From assembly GCA_947568835.1 (NCBI GenBank), contig OX387605.1, forward strand, positions 18,294,418-18,358,417: a DNA stretch of 64,000 nt. The letters are read 5' to 3'. The DNA comes from Protonemura montana (taxonomy: Eukaryota; Arthropoda; Insecta; Plecoptera; Nemouridae). This document shows positions 1 to 12,500 of this stretch, piece after piece. Both the position numbers and the translations under genes were made by a program. The notes under the pieces are model-generated. The model searched no databases and had not been told where the DNA came from. It worked only from the letters and a program-made list of their open reading frames with translations. Every line of letters begins with the position of its first letter. Positions within the stretch are counted from its first letter, which is position 1.

Positions 1-347
1 CGTCACAGTGTGCAATTTAAGTAAACAGAAGAGAGATTCTAGAAAATATTGATACATTTTTCAATGGATTGTGAAGAAATAATCAACAAACAGATAAATA
101 AAAATAAATAAAAGTATACATATACATTTATGTTTTCTGAGCATAATAAGCGATTCGCAACTGTGTTTTGAAAATCTTTGCAACATTAAAAAATACCTGC
201 GCAGTGGCATAAAATCTAATTTAGCTTAAAACTGGAGGGTGTTTTTTTCATGATTGCCAATATTAAAAAAAAAATGTTGTAGTTCAGATAGATGGTCCAG
301 AGGTGGAATTATCTTAGAATGCTCGAGTCGAATGCGAGGGTTCTTAC
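1..347 (-). other. Start of LpR intron 14
   Basis: AT-rich sequence after the donor GAG|gtaagaa. I looked on the minus strand for a terminal exon encoding the rest of the receptor tail and saw none, so the last coding exon and 3' UTR should lie beyond position 1. If this intron were retained, translation would add about a dozen residues after Glu893 and then stop. Confidence 0.7.
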
Positions 348-509
348 CTCTTCTCCGACTGTCGCAGGATAAATCCTCTGTGGGTACTGGCTCCCATGGT
401 TCTTCTCAAGGGAGAACTGATCTTCCGTCGTCTTCCTGTAGACGGGATTGTCAAAGTTCATACTGGTGACGTTGCGATGAAGGTAATGTCGATACACGAT
501 AAATGCAAT
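348..509 (-). CDS. LpR: LpR coding exon 14: end of membrane helix and NPxY tail
   Basis: Encodes residues 840-893 in 54 whole codons (phase 0 on both sides). It begins with the last hydrophobic residues of the membrane helix (IAFIVYRH) and continues into the cytoplasmic tail. The sequence [17 protein letters not shown] carries the FDNPVY signal (858-863) that in LDLR-family receptors recruits PTB adaptors such as ARH and Dab for clathrin endocytosis. The acceptor is tttgcag and the donor gtaagaa. The downstream tail [11 protein letters not shown] is also typical of insect LpRs, as I remember them. The final tail exon is not in the window. Confidence 0.95.
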
Positions 510-3500
510 CTGCAAAGGAGAAAATCAACACGTTAACAAAAGTCGATTTGAATTTGTTATAAAAATAAATCAATTCTATTGCTGCAAATGAGTAAATGAC
601 GTAGCCTCTTCACGTTCCAGACAAAAGGTCTAAGCTTGTCCGTATTTTCTCATTTTCAGCCCGAGGCAAGTTTCCTAATAGCATTACAGTTATCTTTATT
701 TGCTCACTTAAACCATCCCCCTACCCTACCCAATTGAAAACTAATTAGGAAGACGATGTTAATCACAATTCTAAAACGAGCACATACGTTTTCGACGCCT
801 ACAAGTAAATATTTTGCAACAAATTCGAGAGCATAGCTAATTGAACGTAGGTGTAATGAATGAGAGGCGGTATGTGCGTCATATTTACCAATTATTCTTT
901 GCACAGAACCAACCAATCTAAATTATACCAGTTTGGTAAATATTGCTCGCCTGAAACGTTATCTGTATAGCTGCAGTAGCTATAGCATAGCAGAATCTGT
1001 ACTGATTATTAAAGATCGTTAAACCCTGCTTCATGTAGGTGTAGTTAATATAGTGTGGTCTTACGTCAATATAATTTACGGGATAACACCGATATTCACT
1101 GCGCATGAACAGCAAGTTTGACCAATTTGTTACCTGGAAGTACTACTGGGTGGAAGTCGAAGAAAAGTCCTTGGCGCACACAATTGGTGACCATTGTTGA
1201 AAGATAATTTGTTTCTGAGGGTATTCTCCGAACTCTCTGATTCTTTCGATGAGAAAAGTTGTCAGGTCAGCTATCAGGGTTCATTCGGTTTTTATAAAAC
1301 TACAGTCTGGGTCACTTCCACTTGACAGCAAAGACCATTTCAGAATCCTATAGAAACCCTAGGCCAGATCCAAAAAGCAAAGATTAAGCTTAACCCCCAT
1401 CCATACATTTGGGGGTAAAGTTGTTTCCACCATGGTAACAACCCCTGAAAATCTGGAAAGTGTTTTTAGATTCTGGTCTGTGTCTGGCTGATTATCTTAA
1501 ACTCTCCTTAGTAGATCCGGCCCTTTGTTTTACCAAATTACCAACTATTGTGATGAACTGCTGGACACTAATGACGGGTAAGTAGTTTTTATAAATATTT
1601 TTTATTCGAGGGGGTCTGCAAAGGTTTACTGGATGGCTTGTGCAACTAGCTGACAAGCCAAGTGGAATCGCCTCGTTGTTATTACAAATCAACAGCGAGT
1701 TCAACACCGCCACAACCTTATTACGTGCCAACTAAAGCCCCGTAATTGGACAATAAATGAGCAGTCTGGTAATTAGTAAAGGTCTAGTACGTATGAAGTC
1801 ACTCACAAGCGCAGCTACGATAAGGATGGATGTAACCACGGCGATGGCGACTCCAGCAATCATGCCAGTGTCGGGTTCCTCGTTCATGTAGGGAACAACT
1901 GTCTGGTCCGTCGTTGCTGGCATCATAACTGCAGCAGAAGATTAACACACATATTATTAGCAAAATATCAATTAGATATTGGAATATGATTACTGAAAGA
2001 GTGTCCCGAAAAGCTTGCTTTGCTCTATGCCTTTTCAACTTTTAGCGGAAGTAAATTCATATCAACGTTCTCTGTGATAACAAAAAGTGTATTTCCGGCC
2101 TCTTAATCATTTGGTCGCAATATCCGATTGGCGAAGTGTATTTATACTTGGTCTGTGACTCATATAGAGGGGACGGACCGAAATTATTTTTTAAACGCTC
2201 AACATAACCTACACTCAAAGTTCACATCGAATAATCTCGGATCAAAATACCTTGGGCAATATTTGACTTCTCATTGAGAAGAAACACCTCAAACCCTTCG
2301 AAGAAAGTGTCGTTTTTGTCGTCTGTGACACCTGCACGGTTGGACAAATCGATTGGCGGCAAAGTATTTAACAAGTCTCTGAAATTTTCTTGAGATTCGA
2401 TCGGCAGCTGGTCAGGCAACCCATTCATTAAACATAAGATGCCCGTACATCTGAACACAGCTTTGATGGACATCATTTTTGCAGAAAAGTATGATTCGCG
2501 TTACTGAAAACAGCTAGCGTTTCGTAGCGCAACAAAGACTGGACTGACTCAAAAATCTCCACTTCCTAAATGCAATCTGATATAAAAAAGAAAACCAAGG
2601 AAGACTGCGTTCTTATTACGTCGAACCTGCGAGCATTCTTTTGAAAACAAACAACCTTATCGATTTCCTGACTTTAGATTACATTTCTCCAACTGATAGA
2701 AATATTATCTTAGCCTACAAATCGAATAGTGTACCATTTGTGTACCGATTGCACCATTTATTTAACACTTATTATTCAAATATTTAGCTATTTGAAACAA
2801 AAAAGTGATAGTTACCAACCATTTATTTAATCTGAAAGGCAAAATTAATGTAACTGCAATTTTACCTATGTGTTTTGAAATCATCGAGGAATTCATTTCA
2901 AGCCGTACAAAATAGACTTTCGAGACACTTTTCAATTGGTCAAAACTTTCGAGCGATAATTCAATTGGTAAATTCAATCGTACACGCGCACGGCCGGCAA
3001 GCACTAAATTGCTACGTGTTTTCCTGTCGACCTCCTTTACACAACTGGCATACGAAGCGGCGAGCAAATAACTCGACAAGAAAGAAGATGGCTTCTAGCA
3101 AGCGATCGAACAATGGACGTCGATGACAATCGGTTATCAGCACCTGGCCTTTGTTCGTCAGATAACGGAGTTTGTTTTTCGAAGGCAAAGTGCGGAGTAA
3201 TTAGCTCACACATGCCGCAGATTCAAATTACTGAGTGCAAATGAACGATGTAATGTAACGCACGCTCAAACTTTGGCCAAGTACCTTATCGCGTCGCGAT
3301 AGAAATTATTTGCTAGAATTATTACAGGTCACAATTTTAAAGAAAATTATCTGCACGAATATCTGATATCGATACGTGAACATTTCAAGTAATTCAAACG
3401 ATAAGAAGAATTAACTCTATTCTCGTTAAGCGAACGTGGTGTACTTCTGGCTAAAGATAATGAGCAATAATGACGTTCGATTGTGCCATGGTGGATCCCA

Positions 3501-6500
3501 TCGGCTGATATCAAAAGTAGATTTTGGAAAGTAAAATCTTTTTGCAGTGGCCGCGATTATCTATAGAGTTCTAAGCATTTAGGGAAAATTAACCCATGTG
3601 CTTACCAGAAATGGATGTTTTTATCAAATAGCCCATTGGGTAAAGAGCGTAATAAAAATTAAATGAAACGCAAATACCGTTTAAAGTAACTGCGTTGAGT
3701 TTATAGATATAGACAGAGGGCATGAGGAAACGAGCTGGCAACACGTGGTAGCGGTAGAAGCTACCCGATGGCGCGTGCGGCCGCCATTTTAAAAAACCTC
3801 TAAAATGAAGACTCGAAATATTGACATTTTTATGAGTAAAGCATTAATGAAAAAATAATTGAGAGAAATTGAGTCTTAAAAGTGAGAAATATGCGAGGAA
3901 TAACGAAATGAAATTTTCAAACAATCGAAAAGACTGTGATTACTTGAGACATCATTCCTTTTTGTTAGAAAAGTAGTAATTTGGCGGCCATTTTTCGCAA
4001 AGACAGTTTAATGTCAGCGTTATGGTAGTAGAATAATATTACACATTTCAAAACTCATTTTCAGTAATAATTTTCACATCGCTTAAGCAAACTGGCAGCG
4101 CATATTTACACATCGTCACTGTTGTTATGAATTGTAATTGCTAATAGGCAATTATGCATGAGAACGCATTTTACATAACCGCAATAAAGCAAAGAAGCAA
4201 ACAGCACACAATTCACTTCAAACAAATCAATCCATCAATAACCTTTAGGAAGGTCAACTTTTAGCAGGATAGAACAAAACCACCAAGACGAAGACTTAAG
4301 ACGTGTCCAAAACAGACCTAGAAGGGCGGAGGATAGATGATGTTTCTTGAGATTGTCAACAAAATTATTAGCTACTTGTGGGGACAAGAATATTGTACCT
4401 TTTTTTTTTTCTTCGTTTTTTGCAATTACTTTGCTTCAGTACAACGAGGTCAACACTATGTGAATCAAATAATTACGTTCTCTGCAAGCAATTTTTTTTA
4501 TCGTGGGATATCGACATTATCTTGACCTATATGAATAAGCCCATGAAATGTCAGTTAACAAAAACAAAAACAGCGCACTGACGATACAAATGTACAAACA
4601 TCGGAACAAGGCCCAAATCAAGAAAATTCAAGAAAATTGTCAAGCCATCACCGGTCACCACCACCTGCAAGAGAGTTTGCTGCATAGTAAAGATAGAAAT
4701 AATTTGCGAGATTAAGCTTGTGTGTAGGTGGTAAGGTGGTAGGAACAGAAACGGGAACAGGAACACGGGACACATAACTGACTTCATTTTCTGGAGTCGT
4801 GCAATATTGGATGGGTGTAAGTCAGTTAAAAAATCAAGCTTCCCTTTTTACTGCAAGCCAAAAATGGGCGGGAAGTATTCTCAACCGAATGTGAAACAAC
4901 AAAAATAATGTTAGGGTAAGGAGAAAGATTTCCTAGTCGGGAAATGAAAACATTCTGGGGGTAATGTTTGGTACGCAAACGGCTAAGTGAATGGGAGGCA
5001 ATGGAAATGAAAGAGGATAGAAAATAACAAAGAACTAGAAGAGATTATCTGAGGTTGCGAATAATAATGAGTTGATGATTGTCAAATCAAAAGCTCGTGG
5101 TAGCTTGTCTCAAACAGAAACCGAAAGAAAACCAAAAGAAAATGCAATTAAAACAAGGAAAATAAAAAACAAGTGGGTTTGTACTCAAGGAAAATTAATG
5201 CAGACACTACAGACGTGTAACGTGAGTGACAAGATTAAAGAAAAGTTGTTGTGAGTATAAAAATGAAAAACAAACTGTCAGTTCCAAATCCAAAAGTCCA
5301 GAAGCTCCCGGTGAAAAAATAATGTCAGGACGAATCCAGGATGGTTTTTACTCACTGTGAGGGTGTTTAGATTTGGGATTGGAATGTGTATTTGACCACG
5401 AGCCATATTGCTCGTCATGATCATGATCCAGATAGGACTCGGTCGTTGACGTCGTCGTCGTCGTTACTGAAAATCGACGAAAGAAATGAGTTCTCCGAAT
5501 CAAAACATGGAATCAAGCGACCAATTCATCCTTCCAAGTTATTTTTCATTAGCTGCAAGAGAGTATTGGGAGAATGACCTAACAATCTATTCAGAACTTC
5601 TGTAGAAAAAAAAAACGAATTCATTTGCCGAATTTCCTTAGCTATAGCGTGTGTAGCTATAGATTGACTGCAAATTTGAAATAGAGTGGTAGTAAAATGA
5701 GATTGCGATCAATCGACAGGGGCAGGGAAACCAAACAAAACCAGATTATCACATTTTTTTGTTAATTCATTCTCTAGTTCTGTTAAAAACATTGGTTAAT
5801 TTTTTGTTGATGATCGGTGAGCAGTTAAACAAACAAATAGAGTAAGACAGATATGGAAGAAGCAATATATAGAATATTGCATCACAGAAATGATAAGGAA
5901 TGATAATGATAAGAAACCAATTTCTTTAAATTATCAAAACGTGTAACAATAAATGACTTCCAATGAAATTGTCGATTGTGGCACGTTGTTTTCGACGCAA
6001 ATCAAATAAATAACACGAGTGTGTACTTACTCTCTTCTCCACACATGAGCTGGTCGCTCAGGAGGCGTAGACCGTCTGGACATGCACAAGAGATCTTTGG
6101 TGACCGAATGGTGATCTGGGGCGCAGGTAGACACAGATGCGAGCAGTGACCGTTGACAGCCTGGCAGTGGTTCTCGCCGTCAGGTTGGCGGTACGGGTGA
6201 TAGACGTGGATTACCATTGGGTTCTGGAGCTGAATAAAGAACGTTTCTTGTGAGATTACTTGAAATATAAATCAAATTATAAAGATTGCAAAAATTGCTT
6301 TAACCGTCAGGTAAAATTGTTTGCATTTTTCTGGATTCATCTTGATTCATATCTTTAATGGTCCACAGTTCTTGTTCATCTTGTTTTTTAATAATTAGAC
6401 AAGCATACAGAGCCTACATTTGAAGGAATACTATCAAAACTCACTTAAAAAAATAAACGTCACATTGGTGTCAGATATGGGGTTCAGTCACTTTGCTTAC

Positions 6501-9500
6501 ACTGGTGGCAGCGGTGTGGGTTCCTTTCTTCACATTAGCCAAAAACCCTTACCATATGTTCTGCAGTGACCAGCGACACGTCTTTCCCAGTGAACTTATT
6601 CGCCTTGAAGACCGCCATCTTGTCCCAATCAGTCCAGAAGACCGAGTCCTCGAATGTGGTGATCGAGAAGGGATGTGACAACGTTTCCGTGGAGTACAAG
6701 ACCACGCGGCGCGCCGACCCGTCAAAGTTGCACGACGAGATGATGTTCAGCTTGGCGTCCACCCAGTACACTCGTTCCGAAACCAGGTCCAGGGTCAAGC
6801 CGTTCGGCCATTTCACTTCGTACGACACGATCGTTTGCCGGTGCGATCCATCCATGCCTGGGGGTCAAACAATTCGCTTGGTAAACGTCTTCGTCCTCTC
6901 CTTTACACGATTTATGACGTCAATTACATAGTTTACACTGAACATTGCGTTACGATATCGGAATTTATCTTACCAGCTCGCTCAATTTTGGGCTCGGTGC
7001 CCCAGTCAGTCCAGTATAACCAACCGTCGAGAGGATTTAGTGCAATTGCTCTTGGCTCCTGCAAACTGTCTTGCACGATCGTCTTCCTCATGTTGCCTTC
7101 AAAGTTGGCGAGCTCGATGGTGTTCTTGCCCGAATCAGTCCAGTAAATGTGGTTGTAGATCCAGTCAACAGCGAGGCCGTCAGAGTTGGTCAGCTCGTCT
7201 TTGATTACCACCGTTCTTTCACTTCCTTCGTCAATGGGCGCCCTGAAAAAGAATTCAAATTAAGGAGCTTATCAACACACTTTCTTTATGTAACTTTGGG
7301 CTTTGAATTGCAACTTCTAAAGGTAAATCTCTAAACTTTTCATATTTAAAGTAAACTACGAAACTGTGCAACAAGCAGACATGAATGGAGTCGAGAATAG
7401 ATTTGATTATGAACATAAGTTTGTAAAATAACATACTTGTAAATCTTCTGGTCACTGATATCACTCCAGAAGATCATGCCCGTCCTGAAAACAAAGTCCA
7501 AAGCTGTCGCGCTCTTGGTGTCGTTGACTATAGCCGTCATCTCGTGGTGGTCCAGCGATATCTTCCTGATGTCGTGTCTTCGGGCGAACAGGAGGCTAGC
7601 ATGGCCTTCCATAGCCTTGCATCTTGTGTGGTCGCGCGGATCTCGCAGATATCCTGCTTGACATTCGCACTTGAACGAACCCTTCTCGTTGATGCATCGC
7701 TGGGAGCACGAACCTGGCACCTCGCACTCGTTGATGTCTGCAAGATTGTCAGAATAAGGTTAGGATAACAATATTTACGACATGATTTTCTGTTTGACGG
7801 TCGAGAAATTGAGTTTTTTGAGTCACGACGTAAGTGAGTGCGTTTAAATGACATTTGTCTAACGTAATCGGCGCAATAGTGAAAATCGTGTATTTTTATC
7901 CGCTTTTTGATAAAATTTTAATACTTTGTTGGTAAATTTGGCTCATCTGAATTCTGTTTTCATTTCTTTGACAGTTTTTGTGGCAAGTTACATCTCGAGC
8001 CAGTCTGTAGAATGATCAGTTCTCAAAAGTTAACAAAAAGATGTTAAGTTGTATAAGCCAAAATTTCAATAGAGACGTGTATTTATTGTTGGTCAGTAAG
8101 GTTCTTTTGAATTTTATCCCCATTTTGGTAACGTGGTTTGAACCAAAGTGAAAGTTTGTTGCCAAAAAAACTTTGAAAGTTGGTGACAAAAACTTGTGCG
8201 GAGACTCCTCACAACATGTAACATATAAAACGACGTGTTATAAAATATGATTAGAAAAAAATCGATAGACTCGCGTTGGGAATTGAATACGTGACTTGAC
8301 GTCACTGTCAGAAAGTGCTTGAAAGGAGAACTTTTGTGCACTAATCTGACGTGTGTCTTCGATGCATTGAAATCTTTGTTGTATTCGTCTAGAGCTCGTG
8401 GGATGAAGTGAATCAGACTGGCAGGCTCACGAGAGACACTCCAGGGTTCAACACAATGTGATGTGAAATAGCAAAGAAGCGCACAGCATCTTCGAGATAC
8501 CTTAAAATAATTTCCCACGAGATCTGGGCTATTTTCCAAATATACTTGCTAGTCTCCAGAGAGCCAAAAGAGTATCGCGAAGTTCTTTGCAAGCCAAAAA
8601 ATAGAGAGACATAGTCTTCATTTGCCAATCTTAGCAGACAGTCTGCTATAATAACTATTTTATTATAACCAAGAAGAGATTCATTAAAGAAAGCAGGAGA
8701 GAAAGAAAAATACACGACAGAGAAAAACAAGCTTTCAAGCAACATAAAAATCCATCTTTCTTTGCCTCCCTATGAGATGTCTTTCAAAAATTCGCTGGCC
8801 GTAAAAAAATTCATCATATCATCGTATATTTATATAAAAAAAACGTCGTACGTCAATTTGCGAAGAACCTGCCACGGTCCGAACCCGTCAACTTGAGTGC
8901 CTTGTCCCCAAGGCGGCTGACTCACCATCACAAGTCTTGTTATCCATCAACTTGAAGCCAGGCAAGCAGTCGCAGTAGTAGCTAGCCTTGGTGTCCACAC
9001 ACTTGTGCGAGCACCCTCCGTTCTTGACGAGACACTCGTTCTGGCCGCACATCTCCCCGGGCTCGTCCTCCCAGTTGGGACAGTCAGGGTGCTTGTCACA
9101 CACCTTCTCCAGGGGGATGCACATACCCTTGCCGCAGTCGAACTCTTTGCGCTGGTCGCATTTGGGCTCGGGAACGGCTGGGGACACAAAGACAATATTT
9201 TAAATTACTGTTCGGGTAGAAAATAATGACAATTTTTTTTGTTTTTTTAGTAAAATTTTTTGGTCCTTTTAGGAACCACAAGTCAATTACAACAGAGCAA
9301 GTCCGATACTTACTACAATAGTTCATTTGTAGTTGGTTTTTAATTTGAAGTAATTAAGAGAAATACAAGAGAAATAGCCTGCGTTAACAAACATTTTTCA
9401 TTATCAACACCAAGATGTGGATTTTGAAGGTTCAAAAACATTATTTTTTAACATTAGTTAAACAGGGTGCTTAAGGCAGCAAGAGAAGAATGGAAGGGAA

Positions 9501-12500
9501 ACAAAGCTGGGAAAATGAGCTTTGTTTCCCTTTCGACCGTGGCTCTGAGGTCGGACATGGGTCATAAAATAACTAACTTTGGCCGTCCTAACTAATCAAG
9601 GGCACCATTATCAGGTTTGGTGTTCGATTACTTTTCGGCATCGTATAATTTCAAGGGGAGTTAAAACCTAGGAGAAAGTAAACCTCTGCTACACAAAAAA
9701 AACACTCGAAATGTTTTGAGTGTTATTTCCAGTCACTTTCCCAGATTTGTACACGCACAAACCTGTACAGTAAACCGCACGCAGTTAAAAAAATATAACC
9801 TCTGAACAAAACGTCCAATTAATTTTTGAAGTGAATTCGCGTTGAACAATGAAATGGCAGTTAGTCCGTGATACTCTGCGTATGTCAACAGACTCGAGGG
9901 AAATTTACAGCATGTCAAAATCCACTCGCTAATTGCAAACGCACGAGCGTAGGAGAACGCCCAAAGTAAGCAATAGCAAACTGACCATCAAGCAAAACAA
10001 TGTAACCACTTCCCTTCCCAATTTTGGCCAGCAATATAGCACTTACTGCAATTGGCTTCATCGCTCTTATCCAAACACTCGGCTTCGCCAGAGCAGTACA
10101 GGTGGCCGGGAATGCACACGTGGTTTCCGCACTGGAATTGGTCGGGACGGCACGTGACGTTGTGGCACCGGGTGATGTTCTCGTCGGCGCCGTCGGGGCA
10201 GTCCTTGTCGCCGTCGCATACCCACGACTGGTGTATGCATGTGAGACGATCTCCGCACTCGAACTCACGTGCCGTGCAACGGGAAGTGTTCACCGGACGC
10301 TCCTTGCAACCCTGCGTCAAGAACAAAATGGTGCTGTTAGTTCTGATGTTGTTTTATTGATGCTTCAATAGTTCAGTGCGCTAAAAATATGAAACTTGAC
10401 AAGAAACATTGTTTATGGCTCATGAAGTCACAAAAGTAATTTCCGAATTGAAATTTTGTTATTTTCCTATTAGGTTCTCTACCACATCATCACTTTTCGT
10501 CAAGTACACCAAAATGTCAATTTCCACGCTATCTTGAATCTTCAGTATTTGCTTCTTTAAGATCTTAGTTAAAGTCTTCTTAAGCTTCAAATAAGCTTCT
10601 TCCTTGTTTTCAGACACAAATATGCATCCTTGTTCAAAACCGTAAGATGCAACAAAACATCTCCAACGCACTATCAGAGTGCCTAAGGATAACTTTACAT
10701 GGAACATAACATGGGTTAGATTGTTTGATATCGAATCCTCTCCAACATCCAAAGTTTCCACCTGTACTATACACTAAACTAAGGGGTTAAGGTAAAGCTA
10801 CGATTCTGATATCCCATTCTTATCGCGATGCGGCGAGCTATCATTGTATTTTATTCCCAGTCTCGGCGGACTAATCGGTTCGAGGTGCCCCTTTGGGGGG
10901 ACGCCAGATGCAAAGTGGACGCCTGGGACGCCCGCGAGGGGGAAGGCGTCGCATTATTAAGACGTATGGATTCCGTAGACTTAATTCTCAGTTCGGTAGA
11001 TAGTTGGGAATGCCGGTGGCACGTTGAACAATTTGCATGTCTTTATCGGAATCAGGGACGAGAATTTATTCGGGTATGTTGTACGGAGCTTTAGGCATGA
11101 AGCGAGAAACTTTCCAGAGGCTCGATTATTGCCTATCGACGAGTTAGTAAATTCGGATTAAATGGCCACGACGGACTTCGAGGAGACGATCACTCCAGTT
11201 TCAACAACAATTGGTTTGTAAACGCAATTAATTTTCTGAAAGCAGAATTCTGCTCATCAGACTGAGTCGAGTACATTATAAGCACTAGAGTTTCGACGAG
11301 AGAAATGGTAAGATTGATAGAATGCCTTAGGAAATGCCTGTATTCGAAGGTTCCTTCTTGAACCCTGGCGACTTACATTAAGCCTATTTGAAGCATGAAG
11401 TTTCAGGTCCAAGCGGGTGAAAAAGAGGCATTTTTTCTTGTACCTCAACGCGATCCCAATTTTGGTTTTCCCTTACCAAAAGATAGCGAAATGCAAGTTC
11501 CATGAAATGTTAATGTCCCGAGTTGACAACTACAAGAAGGGGTAACAGCTCTGCTAGAAACGCGTCCATAGCATATATTTGTTGCTGTGGCACACCAAAA
11601 AAAAAAAGTCCTCGCTTTGACTGCAACGACGAAGATAAATCCTTCCAAAACTTTCTGTAGGAGGAAACTCACCCACCATAGGTATATAAATAAAACAGAG
11701 TCGTAGTGTTTATGACGTTCAAAAGTGATCGCAAAAAATAATAGAAAAAGTCCAGCTCACACAGACTCCTCAGCTTCCGCATGATATGTCGCACTTCCCT
11801 CGCTCTTCTACAGTCTCTATACTAAAAATGACTTCGGATGTATCTTTTTGGAAAAATTGAACAACTTTGTGAATTTGTATATGTTGTCAATTCCCAGATT
11901 GAACTAAGCGTTGCTCAAAGAGCTAACGGACCAACATTGGTTAGGCACGACAGCCCATTAAAAAAGAGCCCTGCTGACCGCTGAACTATGGTCTGCCATG
12001 TTACTTTTAATTCCCGATAAGCATATTAAAAAAAAAAAACGCTGAAACGCGACACTTTTATTGAGTAGCAAATTTCAATAAAGTCCTTACCTGCTCGTCT
12101 GACCCATCGGCGCAGTCATTGTCGCCGTCACACCTCCACCTAGCCGAGATACAGTAGTTGGCCGAGCAGGCAAATTCTGTAGTGGGTGCACAGGTTGTGT
12201 CGGGACAGTCCTTTTCGTCGGTGCCGTCTCCGCAGTCGTCGTCGCGGTCGCAAACCCAACGCCTCTGGATACATTTACCGTTGCCGCACGTGAACTCGTC
12301 AGAACGACACGTGTCATCTGCGACGAAAACGACAGGTCAAGCGACGTGGAGTAGCAACTCCACCCGCAATATGGCGGGAGGTTGATGGACAGTTTACACT
12401 TTTATCTTTGTTGATTTAGTTTGGCTGGGCTTTCATTACGTTAATATTTGTATTGTCTAGATAGGGATTGTGGTATAAACATGACTATTGTTTTTTCCAG

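Larger units (their letters stand above)
1929..5355 (-). other. LpR intron 12 (3.4 kb)
   Basis: Phase-1 intron between the stalk cassette and the membrane exon. It contains three items listed separately: an 84-codon open frame with promoter-like sequence upstream (2222-2476), a copy of a dispersed repeat (3714-3800), and a possible second stalk cassette (4665-4790). The rest is AT-rich with short A and T runs, and I see nothing else in it. Confidence 0.75.

Noticed and set aside
2762-3079. 105-codon minus-strand frame in LpR intron 12, considered as an extra LpR exon
   Set aside because: No cysteine pattern or stalk-like composition, and no good acceptor in the right phase.
5386-5577. Plus-strand 63-codon frame with SSSS run
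   Set aside because: It is the antisense of the Thr-rich LpR exon 12.
10024-10371. 115-codon plus-strand frame over exon 6
   Set aside because: Antisense shadow of the LA6-LA7 exon, long only because the exon is G+C-rich.
12087-12317. Ala/Thr/Arg-rich frame over exon 5
   Set aside because: It is an out-of-frame shadow of the LA4-LA5 exon. The correct frame gives twelve cysteines in LA order.
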